Source: Liolophura sinensis (lineage: Eukaryota; Mollusca; Polyplacophora; Chitonida; Chitonidae). From it: a stretch of 64,000 nucleotides of DNA. The translations under genes and the position numbers were made by a program. Below the pieces are notes generated by a model. It had not been told where the DNA came from. It made no database searches and worked only from the letters and a program-made list of their open reading frames with translations. Below, in pieces: positions 22,941 to 37,045 of the stretch. How positions within the stretch are numbered: the stretch's first letter is position 1; every line of letters begins with the position of its first letter. The DNA lies in contig NC_088305.1 in NCBI RefSeq assembly GCF_032854445.1, positions 25,508,628-25,572,627 of the forward strand. Reading direction: 5' to 3'.

Positions 22941-25900
22941 AGTCGTCCACATTTCCACAAATTGTCATGTGATATTTGCACAGATGAGTTGCCTTATTAG
23001 CAGCAACAACGCAATACAAGCTTCTCACCGACCCCTTGCCAACAGGAGGAGTGGCTGTGCTGTGACCAGTACCTTTCCAGGCAACCATTGGACATGTGGC
23101 TTGTTCTTCAGAGGGATGGGGATGGGGGGAGGGATTAGAATGTTGGTTTGTAGTGGAACAAAACCATCTTGTTCATCTTGACGTTTTGGCCATCAGACGT
23201 GTTCCGTCGTTATCTCTCATTGATGCTCTGTCACTTATCTTCATATAGTTCCTGTTTTTTTTTCTTCTTTTTTTTTTCTCAGTGCTGTCACATTTATTCC
23301 ATTTAAATTTGTTTTCTTCTGTGTTTTTTTATTTTTTTTTATTTTATTTTTTGTATTGTGATATCCACTCTCTCAGAACTGTTGATATATGTGTACATAC
23401 TGGTTATGAGATAAATGCCAAACTGTCTATCGATATGCATTTAAAATAAAATACCCAATACCCTGTTAGCTGCCTCTCATGATGCTGTTAAAGCATGACC
23501 TGAAAAAACAGGCTTTTTAACAAAATCCGCCTGTTCATTATAGCCAAGTGTTGTTGAACTAATGTGTGTCATTAGTGTCAAACTAATTTAGTGAATCTAA
23601 TGTCAGAATCATGTTTCTGAAGCACTGTATGTTAAAACTACGAAATTCTGAGTATTTCCTAGTTCTAAATTGTGAAACGGCCACTGTTTATGATAAGAGG
23701 TAATGTGAGTTTTGGTGCAGTTTTGGTATAGACACTGCACTAAAGATCAGATTTTGCAGTGTAGCTGTATATGTTATTGCGTATGCTGGCGTAGACATTG
23801 AGTGCAAAGCGGACAATTTTGGAGCGCACTCTCGTTTACACATTTGTTCTCATAGGCAGTGTGCTAAGCTGAAGATTTTAGAGTACACATGTAGTTGTTT
23901 GTTTACACAGTCCAGTGTGAATGTTTCGCAGTTGTCCACAATTCCATGATCTCAGTTTTCTCAGATGTACCTCAATAGAGAGGATCACATGTATAAAGCT
24001 TCAGGGATTTCCTTCAGTCTCTGTAGCCGAAACAACAGACACATCAATTTGATAGTACATGTACTTTTGGAATTTTGAATTTTGAAACACGTTTGTAGTC
24101 CATTTCAAACGTTTTAGATGATTAGTCTGTGTGCAGAGAAGTTGTGGCCGACATATGTTGAGAAAATTGGAAACATATTGTGGATAGTAGATGAAGTGCT
24201 TTTGGCATGATTATGGGAAGAATATTTGCAGTTACCCTAATTCCTTCATCTTTTCCTATATGAAAGAGCAACTTTCAGCGCAATTTAAACACATTTTGAA
24301 GTTGATTTTGGAGACTACATTGGTTGGATTGGCCAGTGTCCATCTTCACAAAAAGTATAATTTTATCGGTCAACACAGAGTAATGCGTTTAGAGTATGGT
24401 TGAATAAATACCTTGCAAATAGAGAAAAGATTGAAAAATTACAGTAGCAGATTAAAGTGTTCAGCATGACAAGTGTAGACAATAAAAAAAAAAAAATTTG
24501 GGCATGTTAATTGTGGTGAAAACTGCATATTTTGGGAAAGTGTCAATAATTGGTACCAGTTTGTAGAGCAATGGATGCTGGCTCAACATCGAGCAGTCGT
24601 CATGGTTACCGAACTTGACGTTTCATCAAACTCTTTAAGGCTCATTTCAACTAAATTCTGTGACCGAGTTCAGTAAGGAAGTTGATTTTTTTTTTCCATT
24701 TCCTTACACTGTGAAGCAATTATCATGTATATTGGATGAGCTGTACATATTCTTATGTGCTAATATTATTTTAAGTACATTTTATTTCTCTTTGCTGAAT
24801 ATTCCTGGAGTTGAATTGATTTAAAAAAAAAAAAAAAAAGGTGTAGCAGTTTCCAGTACAAAAATTCCCATGTTTGAACAGTACAACAACACAGCGATGC
24901 CCTTTGTGACCCAATCTTGTTGTGTGGAAGCCTAGGCTTAGTTACATGTACCTGTACAGTGTACCTTCTGGTTGTTGCTTGGCATAAAATCCAGTGGTAC
25001 TGAAGACAATAAGGCTGCACTGATTGCCCCATACACCATGCATGGTACAAAAAGTGATGTGGCTCTGCAAACAGACATTTAATCTTATGCCGTGTTGTTG
25101 TATTGTTGACTTTGTGCGGGCATTAGGGCCTCTGTAGCACAGCTTGCATTGTTTATTTGTGTCCTAGCTGGTTTTTCTTGTGTATATATTTGTTTTGGTT
25201 TTTTAAAACAGTGTTCCAAGCTCTAGAAAGGTTTTAATGAAGCACATTGGACATATTTTATTACTTTGTGCAAATTAGATGTTTCTGTGTAAATTGTTTA
25301 ATGGTTTTTTTCTAGAAAAACATTTTAGAAGTTACACATTTCTTTTTTTTTTTCCCCATGGACATGCTGTCCTTTGTATCAATAAATTTGCCTTTAATTG
25401 TGGCAGAGAATGAAATAGTTAATGCGCTCTGAAATTACATGACAGGAATTGTGAGTGGTTTACTGTCATTTACATTTTTGTGTCAAAACCATTCTGATAG
25501 GCAAATCTACAGCTTTAAAACTCACTGTTTCTGTGAAAAATATTGCAGCTAGATTGTGCAGCTATAAAAATTGCATTCTTGCCTTGTGCATTTATAATGC
25601 AGAATCTATCTTAGTATACCAAAGTAAACAGCAGAAGAAAAAACAAACTTCCAGGAAAAGAAAGTATTTGTTACCCATTACAAATACTGGCGTGTTTCGC
25701 AGAAATCATTCACAACCCATGGTTACTTCATGTTTTGGGCTTCCTTTGATACATGACAATTTGAGAGAGCATTAGCTTGTCTGCCTTCCCAAAGTCTCTT
25801 TAGATGTTGGTGGGATAGGAAATAGAGAAAAAAAACCCCCGAAAAGTAGTTTAATGGGAAATAAAATAATGACTATATTTTTGTATTCTGAGGTAATCAT

Positions 25901-28900
25901 CTGTGTGTACTTGTGACTGCGAAGATCTCTAGAATGTCATCTTTGCGTAACCAGCAACATTTGGGTTTCATCAAACTCTACTGCCATTCTAGCCTCCAAA
26001 TTGTTTCACAGGACATAGTCTGTGGAGTAGTTGGCAGCCATTTTGAAATAAGTCCTTTTGTACATTAAGAACTATTTGTACATTAAGAAAAGGGGCATGT
26101 CCTGTGGGATTAGAATTGCTTGCAAGTTACAATAAGTTGGCTATCTGACTTGAAAAACAAGAATGGAATGTCTAAAAAGATTGTCTGTGAGTACAACAGC
26201 ATAGAATACTGTACATAATGAATTTGAAATGACTGTAGCTATAGGTTGTAGTGTAACTGACTAGGTTGAACAGGCAGTGCACCAAAGACACTCTCCCTCC
26301 ATGAATTGTTCACATGTGAATGGTGAACAGTCTGCAGTTTGTGAACAGTTCATCTGCGTGAATAGTTGGTGAAGAGCTTAAATGCTTAAACAAAGTTTTG
26401 TTCACAGACATCTTTTGCTAGAAATACTTTCTCTGTGTGTTTTGATGCCATTTTATTCAAAGAGATGTTTAGCAAGTATGTCCATGGCAGCAAATGTGTT
26501 GAAATTTAGCTTATAAAGTTTGTGTAATGTTACCAGTTTTCAGAAACTTGACATTGTTCATGGAAACTAACAAGAAGACTTAAAACATTTACTGCAAGTT
26601 GCTGAGAATGAATAACTCACTGGGCACCAACAGAAATGTTTTTTGACTACAGTTTTTTTATGAGGATAAAGAAATGGTGTTACTTGTGAACTACACCTTG
26701 TCATGAGTAAATTTGTGTAAAACATCAATGTAAGATACATTTGCGAAGTTGTCCTTGCACTGTATATAGCAAGCACTTGTATCAAATCTACTCATTGTAT
26801 AAAGAGTCTGAATTTCTTAATAATGCTTTATCATTTTGAATGACGTAACTGCATTGATTACTGCTGGCTTGTAGGTGAGTAAAATTGGTGAAAATTTTTG
26901 TTTTTGTATGAACTGTTTTGCGTGGAATTGGAGTAGAGCATGAACTAAGAAATCTTAGAAATGAACACCTGTGAGTTTAAATTTCATATTGAATTATCTT
27001 TTATATGTTTACAGAATTTAACTCCTGTATGGGAAGTTCATTTAGTAACAGTTTTAAAAATTTTGATCACAGTCATTAGTTTCGTAAATCATGTTATATT
27101 TTATAAGGCAAGTGATTCAGTCAGATTTAATGATGGTATTCTTCATTGACTAGCTGAGTAAAAATTGTAAACATACCTGTAGCAGGAGGTCACTGCTCTA
27201 TGTTTTATGATAAAAAGACTGACAAAGAGATGAACTAAAATCATTGTTCAGGTAACATCAGGAGACTGGATACCTCATACATGGTGTACCGTTATGGAGG
27301 GGTTAAATTGGCCCTGTTAGTAAGTAAATTTGTGAGGCTAACAAAACATGTCCAAGATATGTGTGTTATAAACTAGAATTATAAAAACAACAAGTAAACT
27401 TTCCAAGTTGAATGGTCTTTTAATTTTCTCATTTTTTTTGTGTGTATTTTGGTCAGTTGAATGGAAATATCTTGTCTTCATTATATATAGAGGGAGACAA
27501 ATCTGTGTACCAACAGAAATAGCACCTCTGTTTTTTACTAAGAACTGATTTGTTAACATGTACCATTCTTCATGTTTGTGTGTAACTATAAACCAGTAAA
27601 ACCAGAGTTTTAGTAAAAAGCCAGAAAGCTGTTCCACTTAACTTTCTCAGCAGAAAATGGTTGCAGTCCATAATCATGGATAGTTTGTGGCTGAATGTTA
27701 TTCTGTGAAAATGCTGCTTCCTCAGTTTCCCAGAGGGAAGCTTCTACAAAAAATTTGGTTTTCAAACTACACATATGGCATATCTCGCAGGTGTTTTAGC
27801 AAGTTTGTAATCCTTTTGTAAGTGGTACCCACCTTATACAGTGGAGGTTGATGGAGCAGGCCTAGACTCTCAACTGACTTAACGTCCTTTAATTTCAAAA
27901 AATGGTGATAATTCCGATGCTCCAGCTTCTCTAGCAAAGGAGGCAGGCAAACCGATGTTCATTTTTTTTTTTTGGTGTTTATTTGTATTTTTGACTTGGT
28001 CACAAGGTTTGTGAATGACTCAGTACTTTCCACAAAAAGTTTGGGTCCAGAGTTTTACAAATAGAGCTCCAGAACTGTATTTACATATTGGCATTAATTG
28101 ATGCCATCTTTTCACTGCCCAAGCCTGTGAGTAAGAGGACTGTTGGTCTGTGTGTTTTTATGTGTAAACTTACTACTTTGTGTATATGCCAGGGATGCAT
28201 ACATGTACCTATGACTTGCATATATATAACCCTCTGTGTGTTGTAGTGATTAATAAATAGGAATGACTCGATTTTCTTGGATCAAAAACGAGACAAAATA
28301 ACACAAAAAGTTATGCAGCCGTAGGCTTTTTTTTTTCTCTTTCTCTCTCTCTCAACGTGCTCAAACTTCTATCTCTTTTTTTTTCTTGGCAGTCTCTGTC
28401 ATAACTGTTATAATGAATTGCCAATTGCACTTAAAGGTACATGCAGCTGTGCAAGATTGTTTGAAAATCTGGCAACTTATTTGGTTCTGATCTTCATTTC
28501 TCAGATGACGTCCTTTTTTTCAGAACATTGGGATGTCATCATTTTGAAATTGTGTTCTATTGCAAAAGGTATTTTTGGTGCTTGTTATCTGTATTGCGAA
28601 ATTCAGCGTCTCATGCATTTTTCAACCAATGTAAATCTTAATAACGAAAAGAGGACTCTTCTGCACAAAGGTACCTTCGGTCTTATCTTTCTATAAAGTA
28701 AAATTGCGTGTCTCATTTTCTGCGCCATGTAAATCTGTAGAACTAGTAATGCTGACCGTCCTACATGTGAAATATTTTCTATCCTACCTGCCTACATGAT
28801 GCGAAATTCTACGTCTCGTTTTCTGTACCTGTGTAAATCGTCACATTCCTTGTAGGGGGTGGGTAATTTGTACAGATGATCAGGCTGGGAATCACAAAGG

Positions 28901-31334
28901 ACGCTACTTGTGCTTTCTGTGTTTTGTTGGCTTGGGTGAGATAAGCGCTTCTCCACATTATGATGCGTCAGTTATCTGTGTTATGCAAGTGTGTGTGCGT
29001 GCGTACGTTGGTGCGCGCGTCCGTGACAAAGTGTTCTCAGGGGACACAAATTTCAGGTGACATCTCGTTTGTTTACTTCCCCCACTAAGCATGCATTCAT
29101 AAGAGAATCTGTTCATCTTCGGCCTAAATTATAGTGTATTTATACGAATAATGTCATTTCAATGTTTTTCACTTATAAAATCTAAATGCAGTAGTTTTGT
29201 TTTTCTTTAGTGTGTTTTTATGAATATTGCATCAGTGCAATTATACATTGTATATGATGGAAAACAAAATTCAGTTCAATCATTTTTTGTAGAAGTTTAT
29301 GAGGAGAAAATTTAGCTGGTAACAGCTGCTACATTCTGATAGAATTATTTACGTTTAAAGTGGTTCCTTCACTACAGCAAGTTGTTAATATGACAGATGA
29401 AATATTTTGCATGATGTGGCCTAGAAAATGTTATCCTGAGTTATAGTTCACCTGAACCACTTTGTCACAAGTCTACTGTAAATATTTGTGTTTTATTTGT
29501 TGCTGATGCTGCTTTCAGTAGGTGTAGATCATCTTTTGGTTCAACCAATCAAGTGTAGCCATTTTATGTAATTTGCATAAGTAATACGTTCTTATATGAA
29601 TATCAGGTTACATCCCCAAGTGTAATTTTAACCTAAAAAAGCGCCATTGGTTTCCCAAAGCTGCCATCAGGTGTTTGCCAATCTATATCGAGGTGTTTGG
29701 GAGAGGTAAGGTGTCAAAATTCAAAAGGATGGCCAAGTGCAAAGAAAAATATTGACCAATTAACGCTCTTATCATGTATGTTTGCCATCTCTCATTCTAA
29801 ATAGGTGGCTATGAAGGCAATGTTTTTTTCTACCCCATTTTGTTTGTGCTGTTTTATACACTTATTTTTAAAGTCGTCGGGATTCTGTACTAACTTTTTT
29901 GTGCCCCCCCCCCAAATATGTACTTAATTTCCCCCCATATCTCTATACATGTAAGAGGTAAGAACTAATGATTGTGTTCCATGATACTTCCATGTTTATG
30001 ATGTATTTAACCCATTTGTATGAAACCATTGTGTTCATTAAACATGATGTATAATTATTTTTTCCATTTACAAGATGGCTTGCCTTTTTTCTTTCGTCTG
30101 TAGACGTCATTTACATACATGCAATTTTTGTCTTCCATTTTGCTTCAGAGAGATTTTCCGTTTTCTTCTACCTCAGGTGTTTAATAGGGCTGTATAAATG
30201 GTATGCATATTGTGTCACCAACTTTTGCATGGATTAAAATTGATTTCTTCTAAATGTCACCGCTGTCAGTATGGATTCTGTAGACAAAGTCTGCGACTGT
30301 AATCTTTAATTAAACTCTGCTGACATACATTACAGATGAAAAGACTAGCAGTTACCCTAGACTGTTACCGGTATTGATTTACTTATACACTTCAAATATG
30401 GGTCTAAATTGAACACATAAATGACCTTTTCCGATATTCTAAAGGCAGATAAATACTCCCTTCATTTGACAAAATGCGACACAAAAATGAGAGCATGAGA
30501 AAGTTAAAAAAACCCTTTAAGATATTTCAGAGGATACGTGTAAATCAAATGACTGAGGGCTTGTCCATTCCATGTCCAATAAAATGCAAGGTTACTGAAC
30601 AATCCCGTAGATCAATTAATACTGACGATCTCATCTTGACAACTTCATACTTCAGCTTCCATTCACGTCATCAAATGGACATTTCGCATGAAAATGTTGA
30701 AATGCCTATGTAGTCACCAAGATCATAAGTCAGTCTGAAGACATGCAGGTGCTGTTTTAATTGCCCAGAAGTACATGTAGATCATCATTATAGTGGGTGG
30801 ATCATTAGCAAAATGATGGAAGACTTGCTTATGCATAATTCACAGGAAAGCTTTTTTAAACCTGTATATGTCACTAGTAATGACAGTCATAATTGACCAT
30901 AAATTTTAACCATTTTTCCATTGATTTTAGAAAGGGCGTTTTCAGGTTTGCTTAGAACACAAGCTGCTTACTCTGTTGGAAAATTGTAAGTTTCGGCACC
31001 GCAAACAATATTTAGCGACAATTATTTGTCTCCGAAAAATGCTCTTTTGTGGGCGAAACTTGGTCATTTATGATACTTCTTAGTGATCTTACGATTAGTG
31101 TTTTTTTTTACGACATCAACTCTCCAGACAAGTAACAGAATGTGTAGCATATTCCTGTCAAACTGTTGCCTTGATTACTGCATGTGTATATTGTACCTAC
31201 AGCCTGGTGTGTTATACTTCTCTGGGCCGATAGCTTTGATACATACCGTCCTGCCTTTTGATGATGCGGATCTGGTAATAAACTTAATACATTTCTATAA
31301 AACTTGTCCTTTGTCTTTTAAGTCATTTTACCCA
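22941..31334 (+). other. Integrin 3' flank, possibly long 3' UTR
   Basis: Mostly T-rich single-copy-looking DNA with several AATAAA hexamers, poly-T runs and a short TC repeat near 28336. I see no coding exon and no SINE, although SINEs occur every 1-3 kb in much of the window. A diverged DR-F copy lies at about 30930-31085. Confidence 0.55.
23445..23450 (+). other. Candidate polyadenylation signal for the integrin gene
   Basis: This AATAAA lies about 505 bases after the integrin stop. Further AATAAA copies are at 24403-24408, 25381-25386 and 28252-28257, so a short and several longer 3' UTR forms are possible. Which one is used cannot be told from sequence. Confidence 0.45.
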
Positions 31335-31460
31335 GTTGTACAAGGGAAGGTTGTCAGCAAACTACGGATGGTCGTGGGTTTTTCTGCACTCTGCCCGGTT
31401 TCCTCCCACCATAATGCTGGCCTCCGCAGTACGGCATTGAACACGAATCACACAAGTTCA
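31335..31460 (+). mobile_element. SINE-1 3' fragment
   Basis: GGATGGTCGTGGGTTTTTCT, then CCCGGTTTCCTCCCACCATA and a short end without a clear AAATAAAT tail. Confidence 0.8.
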
Positions 31461-31616
31461 TTTACTGCATTTTACCTGAAGATTAGCGGCTTTAAAGTGA
31501 AAAGTTTTGCTTGATTCTGATTGATTCATCCACCTTATAGGGCAACTTTTTGCTTTAAATTTCATGAATTTCTTAGAAAAACTGGCATCGGCAGCATCAC
31601 TGTAAAATCTTCTTAT

Positions 31617-31812
31617 ATGCTCCTGGTGGTTAGTGTGCCAGCGTGGTGCAAGAAAGAAAGGGGCCTCTGACTATGCGGTGTTGTTAGTCCAGCTCATGTT
31701 GGCATCTTCTCCGGCCGTATAAGGGAAGGTTTCCCAGCAGCCCCACCACCCACTCTTTCCACCATAATGCTGTATGACGTGCAACACAAATGAAATGAAG
31801 AAATAAATATGT
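31617..31812 (+). mobile_element. SINE-1, diverged longer copy
   Basis: Head-like GTGGTTAGTGTGCCAGCGT, then AGTCCAGCTCATGTTGGCAT, TCCGGCCGTATAAGGGAAGG and an AAATAAAT end. Confidence 0.75.
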
Positions 31813-32377
31813 TCCTTTTTGAGATTACATTTCTGCATACCCAAATTTAGGTGAATTACATGCAGTATTTCCTCACAGCTATTTATATTTGTACAGAAAT
31901 GGTTAATCCTGATGTACAAGAGAAAAGAAAAAGATGGATCAGCAAAGTTTTGTTAACTGTGATGACTATTTGGTGATCAAATGAACACTTAAACGCCATT
32001 TTGTCATGGACCAGTAGTCCTGGACACGTAGGAGATTTTGTTGAGTCCAGCAGTAGTTATATCTGCTGTGGTTTGGTTCTGAAAAGATCATCTTGTATTT
32101 ATAACGGAGCTTCACCACTTTCTGATCGCTCTTTGAGTATAGGTATTGAGGTTCATCAAATATACCAGAACTGTTCAAGATGGCTAAAGGGTCTGACTTG
32201 AAAACGCTAGCCAAGTTGTATAACAGGTTCTCCTTGATGAAAAAACCACTTACACTGCAATTTTTCAATATTTGCGAAGCGGTAGATCCAGGGTCAATCC
32301 TGGGTCGAGTCACACCTAAGATCTTAAAAGAGGAACTTGTAACTTCGTTGCTTGGCTTTCAGCATGAAGGGAATAGT

Positions 32378-32605
32378 GCAACGACTGGTTGACCCATATC
32401 AGTATAATGGCTTGGGCGGGGTAGCTTACTTGCCTTCGGTAAGGCGTCTAAGTGAAGCAGCACTAGATAAAAAGAGCGGTGGAAATCTGTCCTGCAACAA
32501 GGAGGAACATTTACGTGCACTCTAAGGATTCCTGCGTCATCATATGACTGAAAAAATTGTTAAGTGCGACGTTCAACCCAAAGCACTCCCTCACTCACTC
32601 AATCT
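32378..32605 (+). mobile_element. SINE-3-like element, copy 1
   Basis: Starts near GACTGGTTGACCCATATCAG and ends with a GCGACGTTCAACCCAAAGCA block followed by a CTCACTCACTC run. It matches 58465-58715, which shares ACTGGTTGACACAGTGTCAG and ATTAAACCCCAAGCATTC. No ORF is present. A retroposon nature is inferred from size and dispersal. Confidence 0.65.
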
Positions 32606-32740
32606 TTATGCATGTTTCGAGGACTTGGTGGTATACCAAGCATGTTCTGAGGGCATTATTCTGTATATATTGATAAAATTATACTTTCTATGAAGCGTTG
32701 AAATTAGCCAACCAATTAGTTTCGTCTCCAATATTAAATT

Positions 32741-32998
32741 TTTTTTTTTTTTTTTTGATTGGTGTTTTACGCCGTACCCAAGAACATTTCATTTATACGA
32801 TGGCGGCTAGCAATATGGTGGGTGGATACCGGGCAAAGCCCGGGAGAAACCCACGACCATCCGCAGGTTGCTGGCAGACCTTCCCACATAGGAAGCCATC
32901 ATGAGCTGGACTTGAACTCACAGCGACCACATTGGTGAGAGACTCCTGGGTCACTACGCTGCGCTAGCGCGCTAACCAACTGAACCACAGACGCCCCC
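32741..32998 (-). mobile_element. SINE-1, full length, with 12-bp target-site duplication
   Basis: Antisense copy. A poly-T tail at 32741 is followed by the whole body, and the complement of the tRNA-like head (CTAACCAACTGAACCACAGA) lies at right. CAATATTAAATT flanks it at 32729-32740 and 32999-33010, the sign of target-primed insertion. It interrupts a DR-G repeat. Confidence 0.93.
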
Positions 32999-33009
32999 CA
33001 ATATTAAAT

Positions 33010-33075
33010 TAGCAAGGCCCATAAATCACACTGAAAGTTGCTCTCTTATATACCGTTCAAGAAGTTTGAGGAATT
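33010..33075 (+). repeat. DR-G dispersed repeat, split by a SINE
   Basis: This is the right part of a repeat whose left part is about 32598-32740. GATAAAATTATACTTTCTAT and GAAAGTTGCTCTCTTATATA recur at 39285-39495 and, more diverged, at 59835-60035. Confidence 0.6.
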
Positions 33076-33851
33076 AAAGTAGCCAAATGCCCATGAGGAT
33101 TTGCAGTCTCCACAGGTGTGGCTGAGACTAATATCTGTGAAGAGGACTACATTAGTTACCTGGCCAGTCAAGTACATGTTACAGCTTCCTCAGAGTTTCT
33201 CCGAACTCCACCCATTAAAAATAAACAAATACAAGTTGTATGTCTGTAAGGATCTCTTCCACTTCGTGTTATTCCCAGCTTCTATTAAAACTGGAAACCG
33301 GGCTACATGTACAAGGTTTAGCCTGACTACTGTCAAACAAGAAATATATTCCTGACCAGAGCATAAAAATCCTACCTGATAGTCAGAGAAACTAGATAAG
33401 AGAGATCTAAATGACTTCCAAATGTCATAGATCATATAACGGATTACCCAGACAAAATGGGTGGTTTCCACTCAATGCTGCTTGTTGTGTTTAGTTTACC
33501 GAAGATTTAACATTGTTTTCAACATTATTTGTAACAAACCAGATTCAACACCGACATACAAGCAAGTATATATTGTGCTGCCCCATGGGAACACCAAACA
33601 AGACACCCCCCCACTGTCATATTATACTGTCACAAGGCTAACCAGCATGACCATGCAGTATTTAGCCTATTACTATGCTGAACATCAAGCCAAGATTTAT
33701 ACCAATGTTGAAGTCTTGGGATTGAACTTTGGAGCTATCGTTCATGAGGCAGATGCTCTGAACATGCTTCTGCAGCATGTAACAACTTATAGATAAAACC
33801 AACAGTGCTGCATCACTGAAATTCCATGCTGAAGACACCTGACACACTCCA

Positions 33852-34118
33852 TTTATTTATTTATTTATTTGATTGGTGTTTGACACCGTACTCCAGAATA
33901 TTTCACTTATCCAACGGCTGCCAGCATTATGGTGGGAGGAAACCGGGCAGAACCTGGGGGAAAACCCATGACGATCTGCAGGTTGCTGCCAGAGCTTCCC
34001 CAACACATGGCTGGAGAGGAAGCCAGCATAAGCTAAACTTGAACTCACAGAATTGCTGAGAGGTTCCTGGATCTCTGTGTTGCGCTGTCACGCTAACCAC
34101 CTCCACCACGGAGGTCAG
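33852..34118 (-). mobile_element. SINE-1, full length, with target-site duplication
   Basis: Tail TTTATTTATTTATTTATTTG at left, full body, and the complement of the head (CTAACCACCTCCACCACGG) at right. ACCTGACACACTCCA (33837-33851) and ACCTGACACTCCA (34119-34131) form the flanking duplication, with a 2-bp difference. Confidence 0.92.
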
Positions 34119-35321
34119 ACCTGACACTCCACCCAGTCGATGTATTCAGAGATCAGTTACATGTGTTTATATGGCAACCAATCCTTGGGGACAATCCTGT
34201 GCATCCTAAAGCACTATGTATATATATCCCAGGCACTGGGATTATTAAGCAATCTTAGACTTAAGTCAAACTTTCAAATCACTTTAAGATTGTTATTTCT
34301 TATGTAACAATGTCAAAATATTTCTTGACAACGTAAATTCTGAGTAAGTCAATGTAAAACACATTTCAGCTAAAATAACGAAAAGAAAAATGTCAAGTTT
34401 TGACTGGAGTCTGAGACTTCGTTAACAACTTGGACTAAGTGAGAAATGAAAACAATACGCAAATTTTTAAAGACAATTATACATCTTCATACTTCTAAAA
34501 AGTTGAGCAATTTACGATCATCACCATGACGACGTGTAGAACAATGTGTTAGTTTCCGTGGAATTTCGTTAAAACCGTTACCATGGTGATGTGAAATATG
34601 GCTTATACATTTCCATCCACACACCTTCAAATAAAATGCGAGGAAATATTTGACACTACAGAAAACAAATCTTCATATTATATCATACAAATGTCAACCT
34701 CTGCACTGCAGGGTTCTCCATAGTCGTTCATGCAGTATATCTGGGATTATACGATATATGGACATATACGTCTCACATTCTGCGTCCCAATAATGCACAT
34801 ACAGGTGCAGGCGCCGTCACGTTTTCAGCATGCAACTGCGTGCAACTGCTGTGTAAACCACTGCTGTGAGAGATACCAGACTGAAATACACACAATGTGT
34901 TTATGTGCAGTATAGTTTACTTTCACGTATGGCACACATAATTAAGATGGTAAGCAATAATAAAACCACCGGTGTAAAACGAAAAAAAAAAAAAAGATTC
35001 ACATTATAAAAAGAATAGAAAACACTGCATTCAGAGACTGCAACTTCCAACAGCCATCATGTGTGTCTGATGCAACAAAAAATACATGAAAATAATACAA
35101 TCATTGGAAATAAACCTTACAGTCCATACACAACAAAGCCTACAGATGTGGATATCTGGGACATGAATCTGAACATTTAGTGCACATTATAAGTACCACC
35201 ATACACTGTATTCTCAATCAATTGTTAGTAGCCCCTCGGATGATCACAGACAGAAGCAAGTGCCTTGTACAACAGCTCACAGCGTTTTGGGTTGGGCAAG
35301 AGTAAAACTGTGTAGCTGACG

Positions 35322-35366
35322 ACCTCATTTATTTAATGATTGTTGTTTTAGGCAGTACTCCAGAAT
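35322..35366 (-). mobile_element. SINE-1 tail fragment
   Basis: CATTTATTTAATGATTGTTG followed by GGCAGTACTCCAGAATACTC. Confidence 0.55.
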
Positions 35367-35466
35367 ACTCTGACCTCGTTTAATTATAAGCAAAAACACA
35401 TCAATGTATGCATGGTACATGCATATGTTTCACTGCACAGTGAATGAATGAACGTCACATACATGT

Positions 35467-36640
35467 ATACAGACTGAATGAAATCTCAAATCCGACACAT
35501 TGACTGGAATATCTGACTGAACGATGGCTCAGAATTGACAGATCAACTGAACTATCCAGACAGCAAGATAGCTCAGATTTGACACAGATGAGTCACGTTA
35601 TACAGACTGAATGACACCTCAGATTTGACACGGATGAATCACAGTAGACAGACTGAATGATAGCTCAGATTTGACACAGATGAACTGCAGTACACAGACT
35701 GAATGAGAGCTCCGATTTGACACAGATGAATCGCGTTACAAAGACTGAACGACAGCTCAGATTTGAAACAGATGAATTGCGTTACACAGACTGAATGACA
35801 GCTCTGATTTGACACAGATGAATTGCGTTATACAGACTGAACGACAGCTCCTATTTGACACAGATAAATTGCGTTACAGACTGAATGATAGCTCCGATTT
35901 AACACAAATGAATTGCGTTACACAGACTGAATGGTAGCTCAGATTTGACACATATGAATTGTGTTAGACAGACTGAATGACACCTCAGATTTGACCCGGA
36001 TGAATCGCGTTATACAGACTGAATGATACCTCAGATTTGACCCAGATGAATTGCGTTATACAGACTGAACGACAGCTCCGATTTGACACAGATAAATTGC
36101 ATTACACAGACTGAACGACAGCTCAAATTTGACACAGATAAATTGTGTTACACAGACTGAATAATAGCTCTGATTTAACACAGATGAATTGCCTTACACA
36201 GACTGAATCGTAGCTCAGACTTGACACAGATGAATTGCGTCACATAGACTGAACGACACCTCAGATTTGACACAGATGAATTGCGTTATACAGACTGAAC
36301 GACAGCTCAGATTTGACACAGATGAACTGCGTTATACAGACTGAACAGCTCCGATTATCGATTATACACAGATAAATCTGCTTACACAGACTGAATGATA
36401 GCTCAGATTTGACACAGATGAACTGCGTTACACAGACTGAACGACACCTCAGATTTGACAGATCAGTAGGACTATACAGACTATACAGAATGCAGTTATA
36501 ACTCTGACTTTACACAGATGAACTGCATTATACAGACTGAAAGACAGCTCATATTTTATACAGATTAAATGAGCTGAACAGACTGAATGACAGCTCAGAT
36601 TTGACACAGACGATAGTTCTTGAACTACTGAATAAGAGCT
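35467..36640 (+). repeat. 46-bp tandem array, about 24 copies
   Basis: Degenerate units with CAGACTGAATGACAGCTC, then ATTTGACACAGATGAATTGC. Copies vary in length by a few bases and in sequence more than in the other arrays, suggesting an older array. Confidence 0.93.
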
Positions 36641-37045
36641 CAGACTGAACTAAAACCTAAAAGCCACTGGAATAAAATGTGAAAACGTTTATGTGATGTA
36701 ACAATTAATCTATAAAATGACCTCAGCAAATAATCACAGCTGACATGAAAGCACATACACACACACATAACTACATTTTATTGCTTACATTAAATGGTAA
36801 TGTATGCATAAGCAAGGCTGATATTTTGTCAAAAATAATTATTTGGACTATTCTGACAAAAATTTAATTACATCTGCAATGATCGTTTTTTTTTTTTTTT
36901 GTGTTTTTTTTTTTATCTATTTTTGCTACAGCCTCTTTTATACAATAAGATATTGCTCTGTATAACGACGACAAAAACAAGTGATAAATGAGGTACGTGT
37001 TGGGGTCTACTAATTTAGCTCATTCACTTTATAACTGACGCCATA

